The notes: generated by a model from the sequence alone, not told the origin. A DNA stretch of 64,000 bases from Myotis daubentonii (GCF_963259705.1 NC_081841.1:27083244-27147243); one strand, 5' to 3'; positions 34,705 to 44,377 are shown, counted from the first letter of the stretch. Numbers and translations: made by a program.

Positions 34705-34885
34705 AACTTTTTAATTTATTAGGGTGACATTGGTTAATAAAATTATATAGGTTTCAGGAGTACAATTCCATAATACATCATATATATATTGTATTGTGTG
34801 TTCACGACACCAAGTCAAGTCTCCTTCCATCACCATTTATTCCCCCTGTACTCTCCTCTACTACCTCCAACCCCCTTGAAAAAGA
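34705..34885 (-). mobile_element. Old L1 3' end fragment
   Basis: TTAGGGTGACATTGGTTAAT, AAAATTATATAGGTTTCAGG and ATACATCATATATATATTG match the L1 3' end also seen at 24975. Confidence 0.75.
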
Positions 34886-34908
34886 GATTTTGTAAGAACA
34901 TGAGAAGT

Positions 34909-35136
34909 AGCCAAAACCAGTTTGGCTCAGTGGATAGAGTGTCGGCCTGCGGACTAAAGGGTCCCGGGTTCGATTCTGGTCAGGGGCATGTACCTTGGTT
35001 GTGGGCACATCCCCAGTGGGAGATGTGCAGGAGGCAGCTGATCAATGTTTCTCTCTTATCGATGTTTCTAATTCTCTATCTCTCTCCCTTCCTCTCTGCA
35101 AAAAATCAATAAAATATATTTAAAAAAAAAAAAAAA
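34909..35136 (+). mobile_element. Ves SINE, young-looking
   Basis: AACCAGTTTGGCTCAGTGG head, GGTTCGATTCTGG B box, AATCAATAAAATATATTT plus A tail. Perfect 15-bp duplications AAGAACATGAGAAGT at 34894-34908 and 35137-35151. Confidence 0.94.
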
Positions 35137-35151
35137 AAGAACATGAGAAGT

Positions 35152-35440
35152 TGCTGCCAGCTATTTTCCCAGTCAGTGTAATCTGCTTATAACTAGATTT
35201 AGCAGTAAGGACAATGTTGTAAACTAATTTGGGAGAAAGCTGTAAAGATGTGATTTATGGATTCAGCCTCATTAAAAATCTAATTATAGAAATGAAGTAG
35301 ACATGTAAAGAGAAGATGATAAAAAGAAAAAGAGTTTGATGATCTTAATATCCTTCATTCTATCGTATCTTAAGGCCACCTCCATGCCTATACTTTCTGC
35401 AGTTGGTTATGTCAACTGATAAAAATCCATTTTTCTCTTA
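35152..35440. other. No recognised feature
   Basis: Plain sequence. Confidence 0.4.
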
Positions 35441-36115
35441 AGCTACTTTAATTTGTATTCCTGCTCCTTGCAACCATGGAATCTTACCTGTTACAACTGG
35501 CTTTCCTTTACTACTGGAATAAATTCCAGAACCCTTTACTAAGGACAGAGCTTTCTTCTCCAGTCTTACAGGTCACTCTCTCACTTGCTAGACTCCAATC
35601 AGGCCTCTTGTAGTTCCTTGAATACTTGGGATTCTTTTCTACCTTAGGGCAAATACATGCTATTCCTTTGTCCTAAAATTACCTTCTTAAATCCTACTTA
35701 TCCAGATTTCAGCTTAAACATTGCATCCTAGAAAATGCTCTCCTTGGGAGCATTTGAGATCTTGCTCTCTGACATATGTCATCAGTTTAGCTCAAATAAA
35801 CTCTTGTAAAAATTAAAAAAAGAAAATGCTTTCCTGATCTCCCAATCTAAACAATGTATCCCTTCTGTGTTGAATTTACTGTCTTGTCATTTGGGGGTGT
35901 TTTGGTTTGGCTTTCTTGCTTTCAGAGCATTCTAAAATTCTACAATTTTAAATTCTAAAATTTTTAACCTACATTTGATTATTTACTTTTTTTACTCCTC
36001 TATCTCCCTCTCGAGATTATAGTCTCCTATCCATATCAGTGTTGTTTATCACTATGTTCCCTGAATCAAGCCTGGGCACATAACAGGGGCTCAGTAGATA
36101 TTTATTGTATGACTA
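35440..36115 (+). mobile_element. L2 LINE fragment, split by a short retrocopy
   Basis: TTTCAGCTTAAACATTGCAT, GAAAATGCTTTCCTGATCTC and, at the end, GCCTGGGCACATAACAGGGG and CTCAGTAGATATTTATTGTA follow the L2 3' region. Confidence 0.6.
35745..35821 (+). mobile_element. Retrocopy of a class I LTR R region, 77 bp
   Basis: The insert reads GGGAGCATTTGAGATCTTGC to CTCAAATAAACTCTTGTAAA and an A-rich tail. It matches the R part of the LTRs at 46477, 47403 and 47785. Flanks GAAAATGCTCTCCT (35731-35744) and GAAAATGCTTTCCT (35822-35835) differ at one base and form a 14-bp target duplication. The interrupted L2 continues on the right. The signals (A tail, long duplication) are those of L1-driven retroposition rather than retroviral integration. 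Confidence 0.8.
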
Positions 36116-36598
36116 CCATACTTTTCCAGAGAGTAATTTACACTTGCTGCCTCCTCTTCCCTGTATCAGCAGTCAGAGTTCAACCAAAGAAGTACAATCA
36201 CTACAAGACTGAATAGATCGATGCCTACATACATAGATGGATACACAGACATATAGACTAGATAGGGATTGAGACATAGAGATATATACATACACACACA
36301 AAATATGGATCTTATATAATTGTGAGATCTAGGTAAACAGACTCTGTATGGCTATTGGCTTTGTGTCCGATGCTGGTATATGACAATTGCAGGTCAAACA
36401 ATTAGAACCAGAAGATGGATGCAAAGTAAGGGAGAGTGAGGGAGAGCAAGGACGAGCTAGAACCCACAGCACAAACTGGGACCTTGTCAGTTCTTGCTGC
36501 CTTCAATCTTGGTGATGTGTGTGTTCTGTGGAAGAAGCTGGTATTCTTCATTACAGAGTTAAACACAGTGGTGCATGACTCTGAGAAGCTGAAGAAGG
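36116..36598. other. No recognised feature
   Basis: Plain sequence, including a short ATAGA-rich stretch at about 36220-36290. Confidence 0.4.
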
Positions 36599-36606
36599 AT
36601 TTAGGG

Positions 36607-36826
36607 CAGTGGTTCTCAACCTTCCTAATGCAGCGACCCTTTAATACAGTTCATGTTGTAGTGACCCCCAATTTCATTGTTACAAATTGAACATAATTAA
36701 AGCATAGTGATTAATCACAAAAACAATATGTAATTATATATGTGTTTTCCGATGGTCTTAGGCGACCCCTGTGAAAGGGTCATTCGACCCCCAAAGGGGT
36801 CGCGACCCACAGGTTGAGAACGGCTG
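36607..36826 (-). mobile_element. SPIN nonautonomous hAT transposon
   Basis: Ends CAGTGGTTCTCAACCTTCC and CACAGGTTGAGAACGGCTG. Flanks ATTTAGGG and ATTTAGGA. Interior ATTAATCACAAAAACAATAT is diagnostic. Confidence 0.92.
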
Positions 36827-36849
36827 ATTTAGGAGGTGGAGCTCTGAGG

Positions 36850-37500
36850 GAGGAAAAAACATTTTCTTTCTGCCCTTCTAAATTGTTCTGGCTGGACTAA
36901 TAATCAAATTGACATGAAACAGATTAACAGGATAAAATGATCGAATTTATTATATTATGTATGTACATATAGAAGTTTCCTAAGAATATGGGCTCCAGGA
37001 CAAATCAGGCAGTTGAGGTTTATATATCACCTTGAGCTTAAAGAAGTGTGTGTGGGGGGCAGGCAAGGAGTGGGGGAACACAAGTCAGTGGGCAGAAAGG
37101 CAATTTACATGGAGATGGTAATGCAAATGTTTGGTAAACAAATGTTTGCTGGGCCATCTTTAACACAGAGATGATTTTGATCAAAGGGCCTTGCTAGGTT
37201 CCTTCCTGTCTATCACACAGGAATTAACTATTAAACATAGTTACCTATGATGATAGCTCCCTTCCTGGAACAGGTCCCCTATTTAAGTTCTTTTAGGCAG
37301 TTAGGACAGAGGTCAAAGATTCTTTCTGAGTCTTTTGTTTCTTAAAAATAACCAGCTTAAAATAACCAATATCCCATAGGCATATTTTGGGGTGGCAAAC
37401 ACTACGTTGCCTCAAGCAATTGAAAGCCTGGCTGTGTCCCATGTCAGTGAGTGAGCCAGCAGTGAAGAGACAATTTATGTGAGCCACAGAAGTACCTGCC
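36850..37500 (-). mobile_element. Probable ERV LTR remnant
   Basis: CAAATTGACATGAAACAGAT, GGGCTCCAGGACAAATCAG, TTTAGGCAGTTAGGACAGAG and GCATATTTTGGGGTGGCAAA recall old mammalian LTRs; on the minus strand an AATAAATTCGATC signal is present. Confidence 0.4.
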
Positions 37501-37502
37501 AG

Positions 37503-37749
37503 CCCTAGCCAGATTGCTCAGTGGTTAGAGTGTCAGCCCAAGGACTGAAGGATCTCAGGTTCGATTCTGGTCAAGGACATGTACCTACCTGGTTGCAGAT
37601 TCAATCCCTGGCATCGGTCAGGGTATGTGGGAGAGAAAACCAATTCATGTGTCTCTCTCACATGGATGTTTCTCTCTTATTCTACCTCTCCCTTCCACTC
37701 TCTCTAAAAATCAATGTCAAAAATATCCTCGGGTGAGGATTAAAAAAAA
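37503..37749 (+). mobile_element. Ves SINE
   Basis: GCCCTAGCCAGATTGCTCAG head, GGTTCGATTCTGG B box, AATATCCTCGGGTGAGGATT tail. Confidence 0.88.
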
Positions 37750-37844
37750 AACACCTGCCTCCATCTTCTGAAATAAAAAACAAAATGGCTGCTGTTTCAC
37801 TTCAGCTGTCAAAATCTTCCAGATTAATATCGCCTGTGGCCTAC

Positions 37845-37931
37845 CTTTTTTTTTTTTTTTTTTTTTTAATGAGTTTTATTTGAGCCAAAACGGAAGTCAA
37901 TTGCCTGGAAGCAAGATCTCAAATGCTCCCT
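37845..37931 (-). mobile_element. Retrocopy of a class I LTR R region, second copy
   Basis: On the minus strand it reads GGGAGCATTTGAGATCTTGC to GGCTCAAATAAAACTCATT followed by 22 A. Flanks CCTGTGGCCTAC (37833-37844) and CCTGTGGCCCAC (37932-37943) form a 12-bp duplication with one change. Start point and order match the copy at 35745, although the middle is diverged. Confidence 0.82.
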
Positions 37932-37943
37932 CCTGTGGCCCAC

Positions 37944-38298
37944 GCTAAAAGGGAAGAGAAGGAAAGTGAGAGAAATATAGTTCAACCTCGCCAACTTGAC
38001 AACATTGTGAAGCTCTCACTTTCTCTTAGTCCAAAGTGGCTTCTGCCTGAAACAGTTCATTAAAAAACTCCTAATACCAACTCTAGTGATCTTTCCACAG
38101 CCCTCACTGTCCTCAGCTTTTACTATATTTGACACTCAGCACATCCTTTCCTTCATGAAATCACCTTCCCCATTTGTTTTGATCAAACTATACTTTCCTG
38201 GCTTTTGTCTCTCTCTTTGCATCATATGAGATATGTCTCCCTTTTCTCTTCCCAACCCCAATGTAGATATTCAGCATTATTTTGTGTTTTCCACCCGC
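37944..38298. other. No clear feature; possible old L2-like remnant
   Basis: CT-rich text near 38090-38220 is weakly reminiscent of L2-age repeats, but I cannot support a family. Confidence 0.3.
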
Positions 38299-38316
38299 TT
38301 CTTCGCCTACATTTTC

Positions 38317-38517
38317 TTTTTTATCCTCACCTGAGGAAATGTTTCATTGATTTTAGAGAAAGTAAAGGGGAGAGAGAAACATCAATCAGTTGCCTCCCGT
38401 ATGTACTCTGACCAAGGGTCAAAGGCACAATCTAGGTATATGCCCTGATTGGAATCTAACCCTCAACCTTTGATGTACAGGACAACACTCCAACCAACTG
38501 AGCTATCCGACCAGGGC
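38317..38517 (-). mobile_element. Ves-type SINE
   Basis: Minus-strand GCCCTGGTCGGATAGCTCAG head. Target duplication CTTCTTC(G/C)(C/T)CTACATTTTC on both sides (38299-38316, 38517-38535). Confidence 0.85.
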
Positions 38518-38624
38518 TTCTTCCTCTACATTTTCATTCATCCTGTCATTTTTACAGTTTTAAGCAGGTCTCTTCCTGCCTCCAGCAACCTCCTCTTGGA
38601 TATAATGAATAGAACTTGGGGCAT

Positions 38625-38750
38625 TGAATTCAAACAGCCCTAGATACACAGCCCAGTGCTGCCACCTATGGCTGCATGACTTTGCACAAATTAAACTGTC
38701 CAAGTGCTTCAATTTCTCTGTTAGTAAATGATGCCTACCTATAATACCAG
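38625..38750 (+). mobile_element. MIR SINE
   Basis: GTGCTGCCACCTATGGCTGC, ATGACTTTGCACAAATTAAA and CAATTTCTCTGTTAGTAAAT follow the MIR core. Confidence 0.6.
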
Positions 38751-39020
38751 GAGGGCATGGAACACTTCTCTGGGCCGTAATATTATCCAGTGTTAGTCCC
38801 TTGCCTTTCTTCCCCTTACTTATTTCACCCTCCAAACTGCTACTAGAGTCATTTGGATGCTAGATGTTACATTCCTGCCTAAAACTACAGTGACCAACTC
38901 ATCTAGGTTTTAAAACTGAGTTTCTCATGCAGGGACTCAGTCCTGGGCAAACCTAGAACTCTGCAGTGACTCCACTTTGACAACTATAGTTAAAACAGTA
39001 CATTAATCAAACCTCTAGGG

Positions 39021-39232
39021 CAGTGGTCGGCAAACTCATTAGTCAACAGAGCCAAATATCAATAGTACAACGATTGAAATTTATTTTGAGAGCCAAATTT
39101 TTTAAACTTAAACTATATAGGTAGGTACATTGTTATTAACTTAATTAGGGTACTCCTAAGGCTTAGGAAGAGCCACACTCAAGGCGCCAAAGAGCCACAT
39201 GTGGCTCGCGAGCCGCAGTTTGCCAACCACTG
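39021..39232 (+). mobile_element. Nonautonomous hAT transposon, second family
   Basis: Ends CAGTGGTCGGCAAACTCATT and CAGTTTGCCAACCACTG with a GAGCCACATGTGGCTCGCGA interior. Perfect duplication CTCTAGGG at 39013-39020 and 39233-39240. Confidence 0.92.
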
Positions 39233-39389
39233 CTCTAGGGTACTGTGAGGATGCTTCAGTGGCTTCTGTAAGTGAATGTATTGGAATTCTATAAAATGTC
39301 TATGTTTTAGGAGTGCTCTGCTGAAAACCCCAGGCCTAGAGAAACTGCATGGCACCCAAGATCTTGGTGATCTAGCCTGAATGCCTCTT

Positions 39390-39974
39390 TGATTCTGAGA
39401 AAGGGCACATAATAAGAATAGAGCCACAGTTCACCTCACTAACTATAGATGAGAAGCTTTCTTACAGCCCCTGGGAAACTGGAGGATGAAACAAGACTAA
39501 AAAGATAACTCAATGGGTCCATTATTCAGAAAAGAAATACATTTTGAGAACAGACCAAAAACAAGACACACTTTCATTTGGTTGCTATGCCCAGACCCTG
39601 ACCCCTTCCAGGAGTTGGCCTCAGAAATGCTGAGCATTCTCTGGTCTCAAGAAGAGGATGAGCTGTTTGTAACATCATAGATTAGCCACCTTGTTATTAG
39701 ACTTTGAGCTCCTGAAGGTGGGACTGCAGACCCTCCTCTCTCCTTTCCCAGTTACACTTGTAGCTCGAAGCTTCACGGAGTTATCTTCTTCCATGCCCAT
39801 CTATAATCAGCCAACTGACGAGGGGGAGCACAACAGAATTTCCAAGGTGACCAACTGCTCTCCCCATACTGCCGGCATTATTGGAATAATCACTCATATA
39901 TGATTCAACCCTGTCTCTGCTTAATTTGGCTCAAGTAGTGACAGGCATCCTTGGGCCCATTGTGTCCGGTTTCA
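39390..39974 (+). mobile_element. Solo class I ERV LTR, copy B
   Basis: Starts TGATTCTGAGAAAGGGCACA, ends CCGGTTTCA; perfect 4-bp duplication TCTT at 39386-39389 and 39975-39978. It aligns along its whole 585 bp with 12648-13258. Flanks look like one L2-like sequence. Confidence 0.82.
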
Positions 39975-40329
39975 TCTTCAGCCTCACTTTCCACTGCCTT
40001 CCCCCTATTACTCTATTCTCCACTCATATGGCTTTTTATGTTCCCCAGGTACAACATTCTATTTTAGATATCTATACTTGTAATATTCCACTTCCTCTGA
40101 TCAACTGACATGTCCCTACCTAGTTTGTCATTAGTATAAACCCCCAATTCTCCTTTAATATCCCAGCTCTAGCAACACTTCTGTTAAATCTTCCTAAAGA
40201 TTACCTTTCCCTTTCTATTTCTCAGCAAATCATCTGAGATCTCCATTCTCTGCATTGTGACACACTGTAGTTTGAACCTGTCTCTATTATGTGGATGAAA
40301 AAAAAGGGGTTTTATGCGTCAACAAAAAA

Positions 40330-40600
40330 AGGGCCCTATGGAAAGTAACCTCACAGGGTAATCTGACTATAAATCCTGGTGCCCTGGCCTGTGAGGCTAA
40401 GTTCGTTGAGCATTATCCCATGCATCAAGAGACCTGTTCATTTTCAGGTCAGGAATTGTGGGCTCAATCCCCAGCATGGGGCATGCAGGCAGCATCCCAT
40501 AGCTGTTTCTCTCTCTCCCTAAAATCAATAAAAACATGAAAAAAAAATTTAATTCCTAACTGGGTAGATCATGGTGGATACTATGCTCCAGGCATATGAC
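40330..40600 (+). mobile_element. Class I ERV LTR fragment, split by a SINE
   Basis: TATGGAAAGTAACCTCACAG and, beyond the SINE, TTCCTAACTGGGTAGATCAT are also found at 47518-47580 and, diverged, at 46210. Confidence 0.65.
40380..40550 (+). mobile_element. Ves-type SINE, shortened
   Basis: GCCCTGGCCTGTGAGGCTAA head, CCCCAGCATGGGGCATGCAG middle, AATCAATAAAAACATG tail. Confidence 0.78.
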
Positions 40601-41037
40601 TTTGAATAGTATTATTAAAATTAACTTAAAGATAAATGCTTGTAAAGACTGGGTATTCTAAAATTCTGATAAATATAGAAACTAACCCAAATGTTTTTCA
40701 AGTTTACATAATCAAAAATTAATCTTTAGTAAATAAAAGCTAGCTTACGCTTGTAGGTTAAAGTTGAAACAGACATGTCTTTATTGTACCTGGGTTTTAT
40801 AAAAATAAGTCCATGTTTATAATTGACTTTGATGTCTATAAAATATGTTTCTAGAAGTTATAAAGTGTCTTCATAAATTTGCAAGCCAAAATAAAGAATG
40901 CTAATTGCTTACTTTTTAGTTTTCATCACAAATTGAGATTAAAAGGTTTTAAATCTCAATATATGTAAGAATTACTTTTCAGTGTTCCAGAAGGGGCCCT
41001 AGAACACCTCAAAATATTTGAAATTGCATAGCAATCA
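40601..41037. other. No recognised feature
   Basis: AT-rich; could be decayed ERV interior but nothing is readable. Confidence 0.4.
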
Positions 41038-41467
41038 TCCTATATAATCTATATATATAAAGCCTAAGCGACCATTACAATTGGTCAACCGAACAACTGG
41101 TCAAATGAACAACTGGTCAACTGGTAGCTATGATGCGCACTGACCACCAGGGGGCAGACGCTCAATGCAGGAGCTGCCTCCTGGTGGTCATTGCGCTCCC
41201 ACAGCCACCTCCCATGGCCGGCCAACCTCCCACAGTCCCTCTCCCTGACCAGCTGGGTGATCAGTGCTCTCCGAAAGCCAACCTCCCTCGGTCCCTCTCC
41301 CTGACCAGCTGGGTGATCAGTGCTCTCCGAAAGCCAACCTCCCTCGGTCCCTCTCCCTGGCTGGCTAGCCCCAATCAGCCCCTATCAGGACTGGGTGAGA
41401 TGGCCCTGATTGCCAGCCAGGCCAAGGGACCCCAACCATGCACAAATTCGTGCTCCGGGCCTCTAGT
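41038..41467 (+). mobile_element. HeliBat-like Helitron
   Basis: Starts TCCTATATAATCTATATATA, ends ATGCACAAATTCGTGCTCCG with GGCCTCTAGT. Contains a duplicated 62-bp unit (CTCCCTGACCAGCTGGGTGA twice). Confidence 0.87.
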
Positions 41468-41717
41468 AAAGATATAATATGCAAATGGTCGTTACGCCGA
41501 CCGCATAACGACCGGATCACAGATCAGCAGGAGGGTGGGGCAGCGAGCTGCAAGCGGGCTGCGGAGAGGTACAGGAGAGGTCAGGGCAGCAAGCTATGAG
41601 GGGGAAGTGGGAGGAGGGAGCGCCTGGGGAGGTATAGGAGGGCAGGCAGCAGGTGGAGAGCTACTGGAGGGCGGCAGCAAGCTATTGGCGCTCCGATTCG
41701 TGCGCAGGGCTACTAGT
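41468..41717 (+). mobile_element. HeliBat-like Helitron, abutting the previous one
   Basis: Begins AAAGATATAATATGCAAATG with a degraded TC end and ends GATTCGTGCGCAGGGCTACTAG-like, T. Confidence 0.8.
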
Positions 41718-42134
41718 TGTAAAATAAGTGATGAAAAACTTTTAGGATATACTGTATGAGTAAACAATACTTGTAAAAACAAACAAATAAAAACACACAC
41801 ACATACACACACAAAAAAAAAACACAAGTAGTTGACACTATACAAAACCCAAGATAGCCATTTGGTGCTTCCCTGCTCTCTGACTCTCTGTTTTTTAGTT
41901 TTTGTATTCCTTCATGAATCATAGTTCTATCAGAGAATTGCACAGGTGGAATTTCTCCAATGCTTGTGGCAGTGGGGTTCTTATGATAACTTGAGAAAAA
42001 GAATTTTCTAAGACTAGACTTAAATGAAGAAACTTATGAGCTGACATTATTGAAAGGAGACATTTTACACTATTGCCAAGGTCTGAGAGAGTCACTTCAA
42101 GAAAAAGTCAAGTTGGTAACTGCTTCCTTTCACA
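41718..42134. other. No recognised feature
   Basis: Plain sequence with an A/CA-rich stretch at 41775-41825. Confidence 0.4.
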
Positions 42135-42329
42135 GTGAGATCCCAGAAGACAGCGACTTTAAAAATCATTGATTGCCACCTGGAGATTTTTATTTATTGG
42201 AAAGGACATCAAATAAAAGACACTCTTCAACCACATTGGAAAGGATCCCATCAGGTGCTTAACAGCAAATGGACATCTACTCTTGTCTCTGGCACTCAAC
42301 AAAGAACATTAAAGACTCCTTCACAATGA
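42135..42329 (+). pseudogene. ERV class I pol remnant (integrase C-terminus)
   Basis: A 64-codon open frame contains FIYWKGHQIKDTLQPHWKGS followed by HQVL, the pattern of the C-terminal SH3-like part of gammaretrovirus-like integrase. The zinc-binding and catalytic core are absent upstream, and the frame degenerates after residue 45. It is a leftover of an old provirus; nearby LTR pieces at 40330 and 45930-47885 could belong to the same insertion. Confidence 0.6.
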
Positions 42330-42447
42330 TAAACCACTAACATCAGAGGTAGACAGCTTTCCCAAGACATCAACAAGGCCTGTATACCTATATGAATTCA
42401 TATGGAACTCAGGATTCATTTTGTTTGTCTTTACCTATCTGCTAATG

Positions 42448-42449
<2 letters not shown>

Positions 42450-42500
<51 letters not shown>
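42450..42500 (+). repeat. (AT)n microsatellite at the Helitron 5' end
   Basis: About 25 uninterrupted AT units directly before AAAAGC, where the Helitron start TCCTATATAATAAAAGC should be. Confidence 0.95.
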
Positions 42501-42505
<5 letters not shown>

Positions 42506-42538
42506 CTCAAGTGACCGTTACGACAGAATGACCAGAAC

Positions 42539-43365
42539 TGCCGGGAGCCGGTCCATCCTTGCTGTTTCAAGGGACCTGGCATATATGGCATACGGTTCTT
42601 AATATGTTTGCTCACCTTCTTGGCGCTGTGTTTTAACCAAAGTCACCTCTCCGAGAAAGGTTGAATCCCCAGGTAGGGATTTTCCCCTGAAGTTAGGGAG
42701 GGAATAAAACCCCTCAACTAATTGCCAGGCGGGTAATTAATCCCTTTAACTACGAACAATCATGCTTAAACTACATAATCTTTTCTCCCTGGAATGGAGA
42801 TAAGAAACGCCCTAACCTTTGTAATAGAGATTGATAGGATTGAATCAACTGGTATAAATACAGTTGTAACAAGACAGAAAGACACAGAACTCAGAACACA
42901 GAACTAAGAAGACAGGGCTTGGAAGACAGGACCAAGAGAGACAGAGCCTAGGCACAGAACCTACACAGAACGTTCTCTAGAGACAGAAGAACTTCACTGG
43001 AGAGAGCATGCCGGAGGATCCTGGAGAGGGACTGGCCTCGGAGCCTAGAGACAGAGCCTAGCGGGAGAACATGGCAAGGGATCCTGGACTGAACCTGACT
43101 ACAGAGATTGGCAGGAGAACCTGACTGGAACCTGGACACTGAACCTGACTGGAGAGCCTGGACAGAACCTGGCTGGAGAACCTAGCGAGGGAACATGGCT
43201 ACAGAACCTCGCTGGAAATCCGAAGCAGAACCTCTCTGGAGATCCGGGCTAGAGATCCTGGCTAGGTTGCTGATCAACTGAACGCTGTCTCCGTGCCCTT
43301 CCTTCTTCGCCGACTCCGTCCACACCTTTGGGGACCCCTGGACCTGCTGGGGTTGGACCCCGGCA
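42539..43365 (+). mobile_element. 5' LTR of the nonautonomous provirus
   Basis: Starts TGCCGGGAGCCGG, ends ACCCCGGCA. TATAAATA box at 42853-42860. R from about 42883 is filled by AGAACCTGG-type repeats. A GGAATAAAAC lies at 42701 in U3, before the TATA box; no AATAAA occurs after it. Confidence 0.93.
42853..42860 (+). promoter_or_regulatory. TATA box of the 5' LTR
   Basis: TATAAATA, about 30 bp before the predicted start of R. The same box is at 44692-44699 in the 3' LTR and 197-203 in the left-edge LTR. The retrocopy at 62662 begins at the equivalent of 30 bp downstream. Confidence 0.75.
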
Positions 43366-43367
43366 TA

Positions 43368-43385
43368 TGGCGCCCGAACAGGGAC
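43368..43385 (+). other. Primer binding site, tRNA-Lys3 type
   Basis: TGGCGCCCGAACAGGGAC lies two bases after the LTR. It is complementary to the 3' end of tRNA-Lys3 as known for several retroviruses, including MMTV-like betaretroviruses. Confidence 0.92.
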
Positions 43386-43390
43386 CCCTA

Positions 43391-43800
43391 GGTAAGCGCC
43401 CCACACTCGGGACGGATCGGACTCCACCGTAGGAAGAGGGTGGATAGTCTTCGCCGACTCCGTCCACACCTTTGGGAACCCCTGGAACAGGATTCCCTTA
43501 GGTAAGCCGCCCCATTGAGAACCTCCACACTCGGGACGGATCAGACTCCACCGTAGGAAGAGGGTGGATAGTCTTCGCCGACTCCGTCCACACCTTTGGG
43601 AACTCCTGGAACAGGATTCCCCTAGGTAAGCTCCCCTCCCCCATTGAGAACCCCCACACTCGGGACGGATCAGACTCCACCGTAGGAAGAGGGTGGATAG
43701 TCTTCGCCGAATCCATCCACACCTTTGGGAACCCCTGGAACAGGATTCCCTTAGGTAAGCCCCCCCCCCATTGAGAACCCCACACTCGGGACGGATAGGA
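43391..43800 (+). repeat. Tandem leader repeats of 110-129 bp with splice-donor-like sites
   Basis: Four GGTAAG sites in the context CCTAGGTAAGC / CTTAGGTAAGC occur at 43391, 43501, 43625 and 43754. Between them the unit contains CACACTCGGGACGGATC, GACTCCACCGTAGGAAGAGG, GTGGATAGTCTTCGCCGACT and CCGTCCACACCTTTGGGAAC, the last block being a copy of the U5 end. Confidence 0.88.
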
Positions 43801-43866
43801 CTCCACCAGGGTGCTACAGACCCCCCTATAGAGGATAAGTAGGGTAAGAAGGTGGATAGTACAGAA

Positions 43867-44037
43867 CTTAGATTGAGAAGATGTGCCATACTGAGTCCAA
43901 AGAAAGAAGACTCTGTATTGATTCTTAGATTGAGAAGATGTGCCATACTGAGTCCAAAGAAAGAAGACTCTGTATTGATTCTTAGATTAAGAAGATGTGC
44001 CATACTGAGTCTAAAGAAAAAAGACTCCGTATTGATC
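43867..44037 (+). repeat. 57-bp unit repeated three times
   Basis: CTTAGATTGAGAAGATGTGC starts units at 43867, 43924 and 43981. The unit length is a multiple of three, which explains the 63-codon plus frame with a 19-residue repeat and part of the 273-codon minus frame. Confidence 0.93.
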
Positions 44038-44153
44038 TTTTAACATATATGCTTGTTAGCAGAGGAATTAAGGTTACTCCCAGTCAGACAGAACATTTTA
44101 TACAAGAAATACGTCCATGCTTTTCTGAGGAAGGAAAGGTGCCGGAAAGGTAA
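43995..44153 (+). pseudogene. Truncated gag (matrix N-terminus) remnant
   Basis: A 52-codon frame starts at the ATG of the third 57-bp unit and runs out of the repeat into YMLVSRGIKVTPSQTEHFI, then a CFSEEG stretch, and stops at TAA 44151-44153. The hydrophobic, RGIKV-containing helix followed by EEG resembles the start of betaretroviral matrix proteins. Codon 2 is Cys (TGC) rather than the Gly needed for myristoylation, and the earlier two unit copies have the same ATG TGC but end in TAG after 14 codons. Capsid and nucleocapsid are absent. In related elements a retained gag start often overlaps packaging signals, so the stretch may be kept as RNA rather than as protein. Homology is judged by eye only. 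Confidence 0.45.
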
Positions 44154-44362
44154 ATGTAGAGGCATGGGAGAAGGTAGGCCCAAGGAGCCTTATCCTTAAC
44201 CCCACTGCAGCCTTTCCACCCCGGGAAAGTGCAGGATTGGCAAGCTCTCCCTGGGGTGATAGATCAGGACTCAGGTAATAGCAGAAAGCGCCAATCCTAC
44301 TCTTAAAATGGATACAAGAGAGCGTTTCAGGTTTTTCTTTTTAATGCCTGCTTTTAAAAAAT

Positions 44363-44375
44363 AAAAAAGGGGGAA
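44363..44375 (+). other. Polypurine tract
   Basis: AAAAAAGGGGGAA directly before TT and the 3' LTR; expected primer for plus-strand DNA synthesis. Confidence 0.88.
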
Positions 44376-44377
44376 TT

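Noticed and set aside
43368..43385. Lys3 primer site taken as a sign of a lentivirus
   Set aside because: Lys3 sites also occur in betaretrovirus-like elements. The 6-bp duplication, TGCCGGGAGCC LTR start, purine tract and matrix-like stub fit class II ERVs better; no lentiviral TAR or accessory genes are seen.
43182..44003. 273-codon minus-strand open frame across the provirus leader
   Set aside because: It is antisense to the element and built from the 57-bp and 110-129-bp tandem units, whose lengths keep frames open. No domain is seen.
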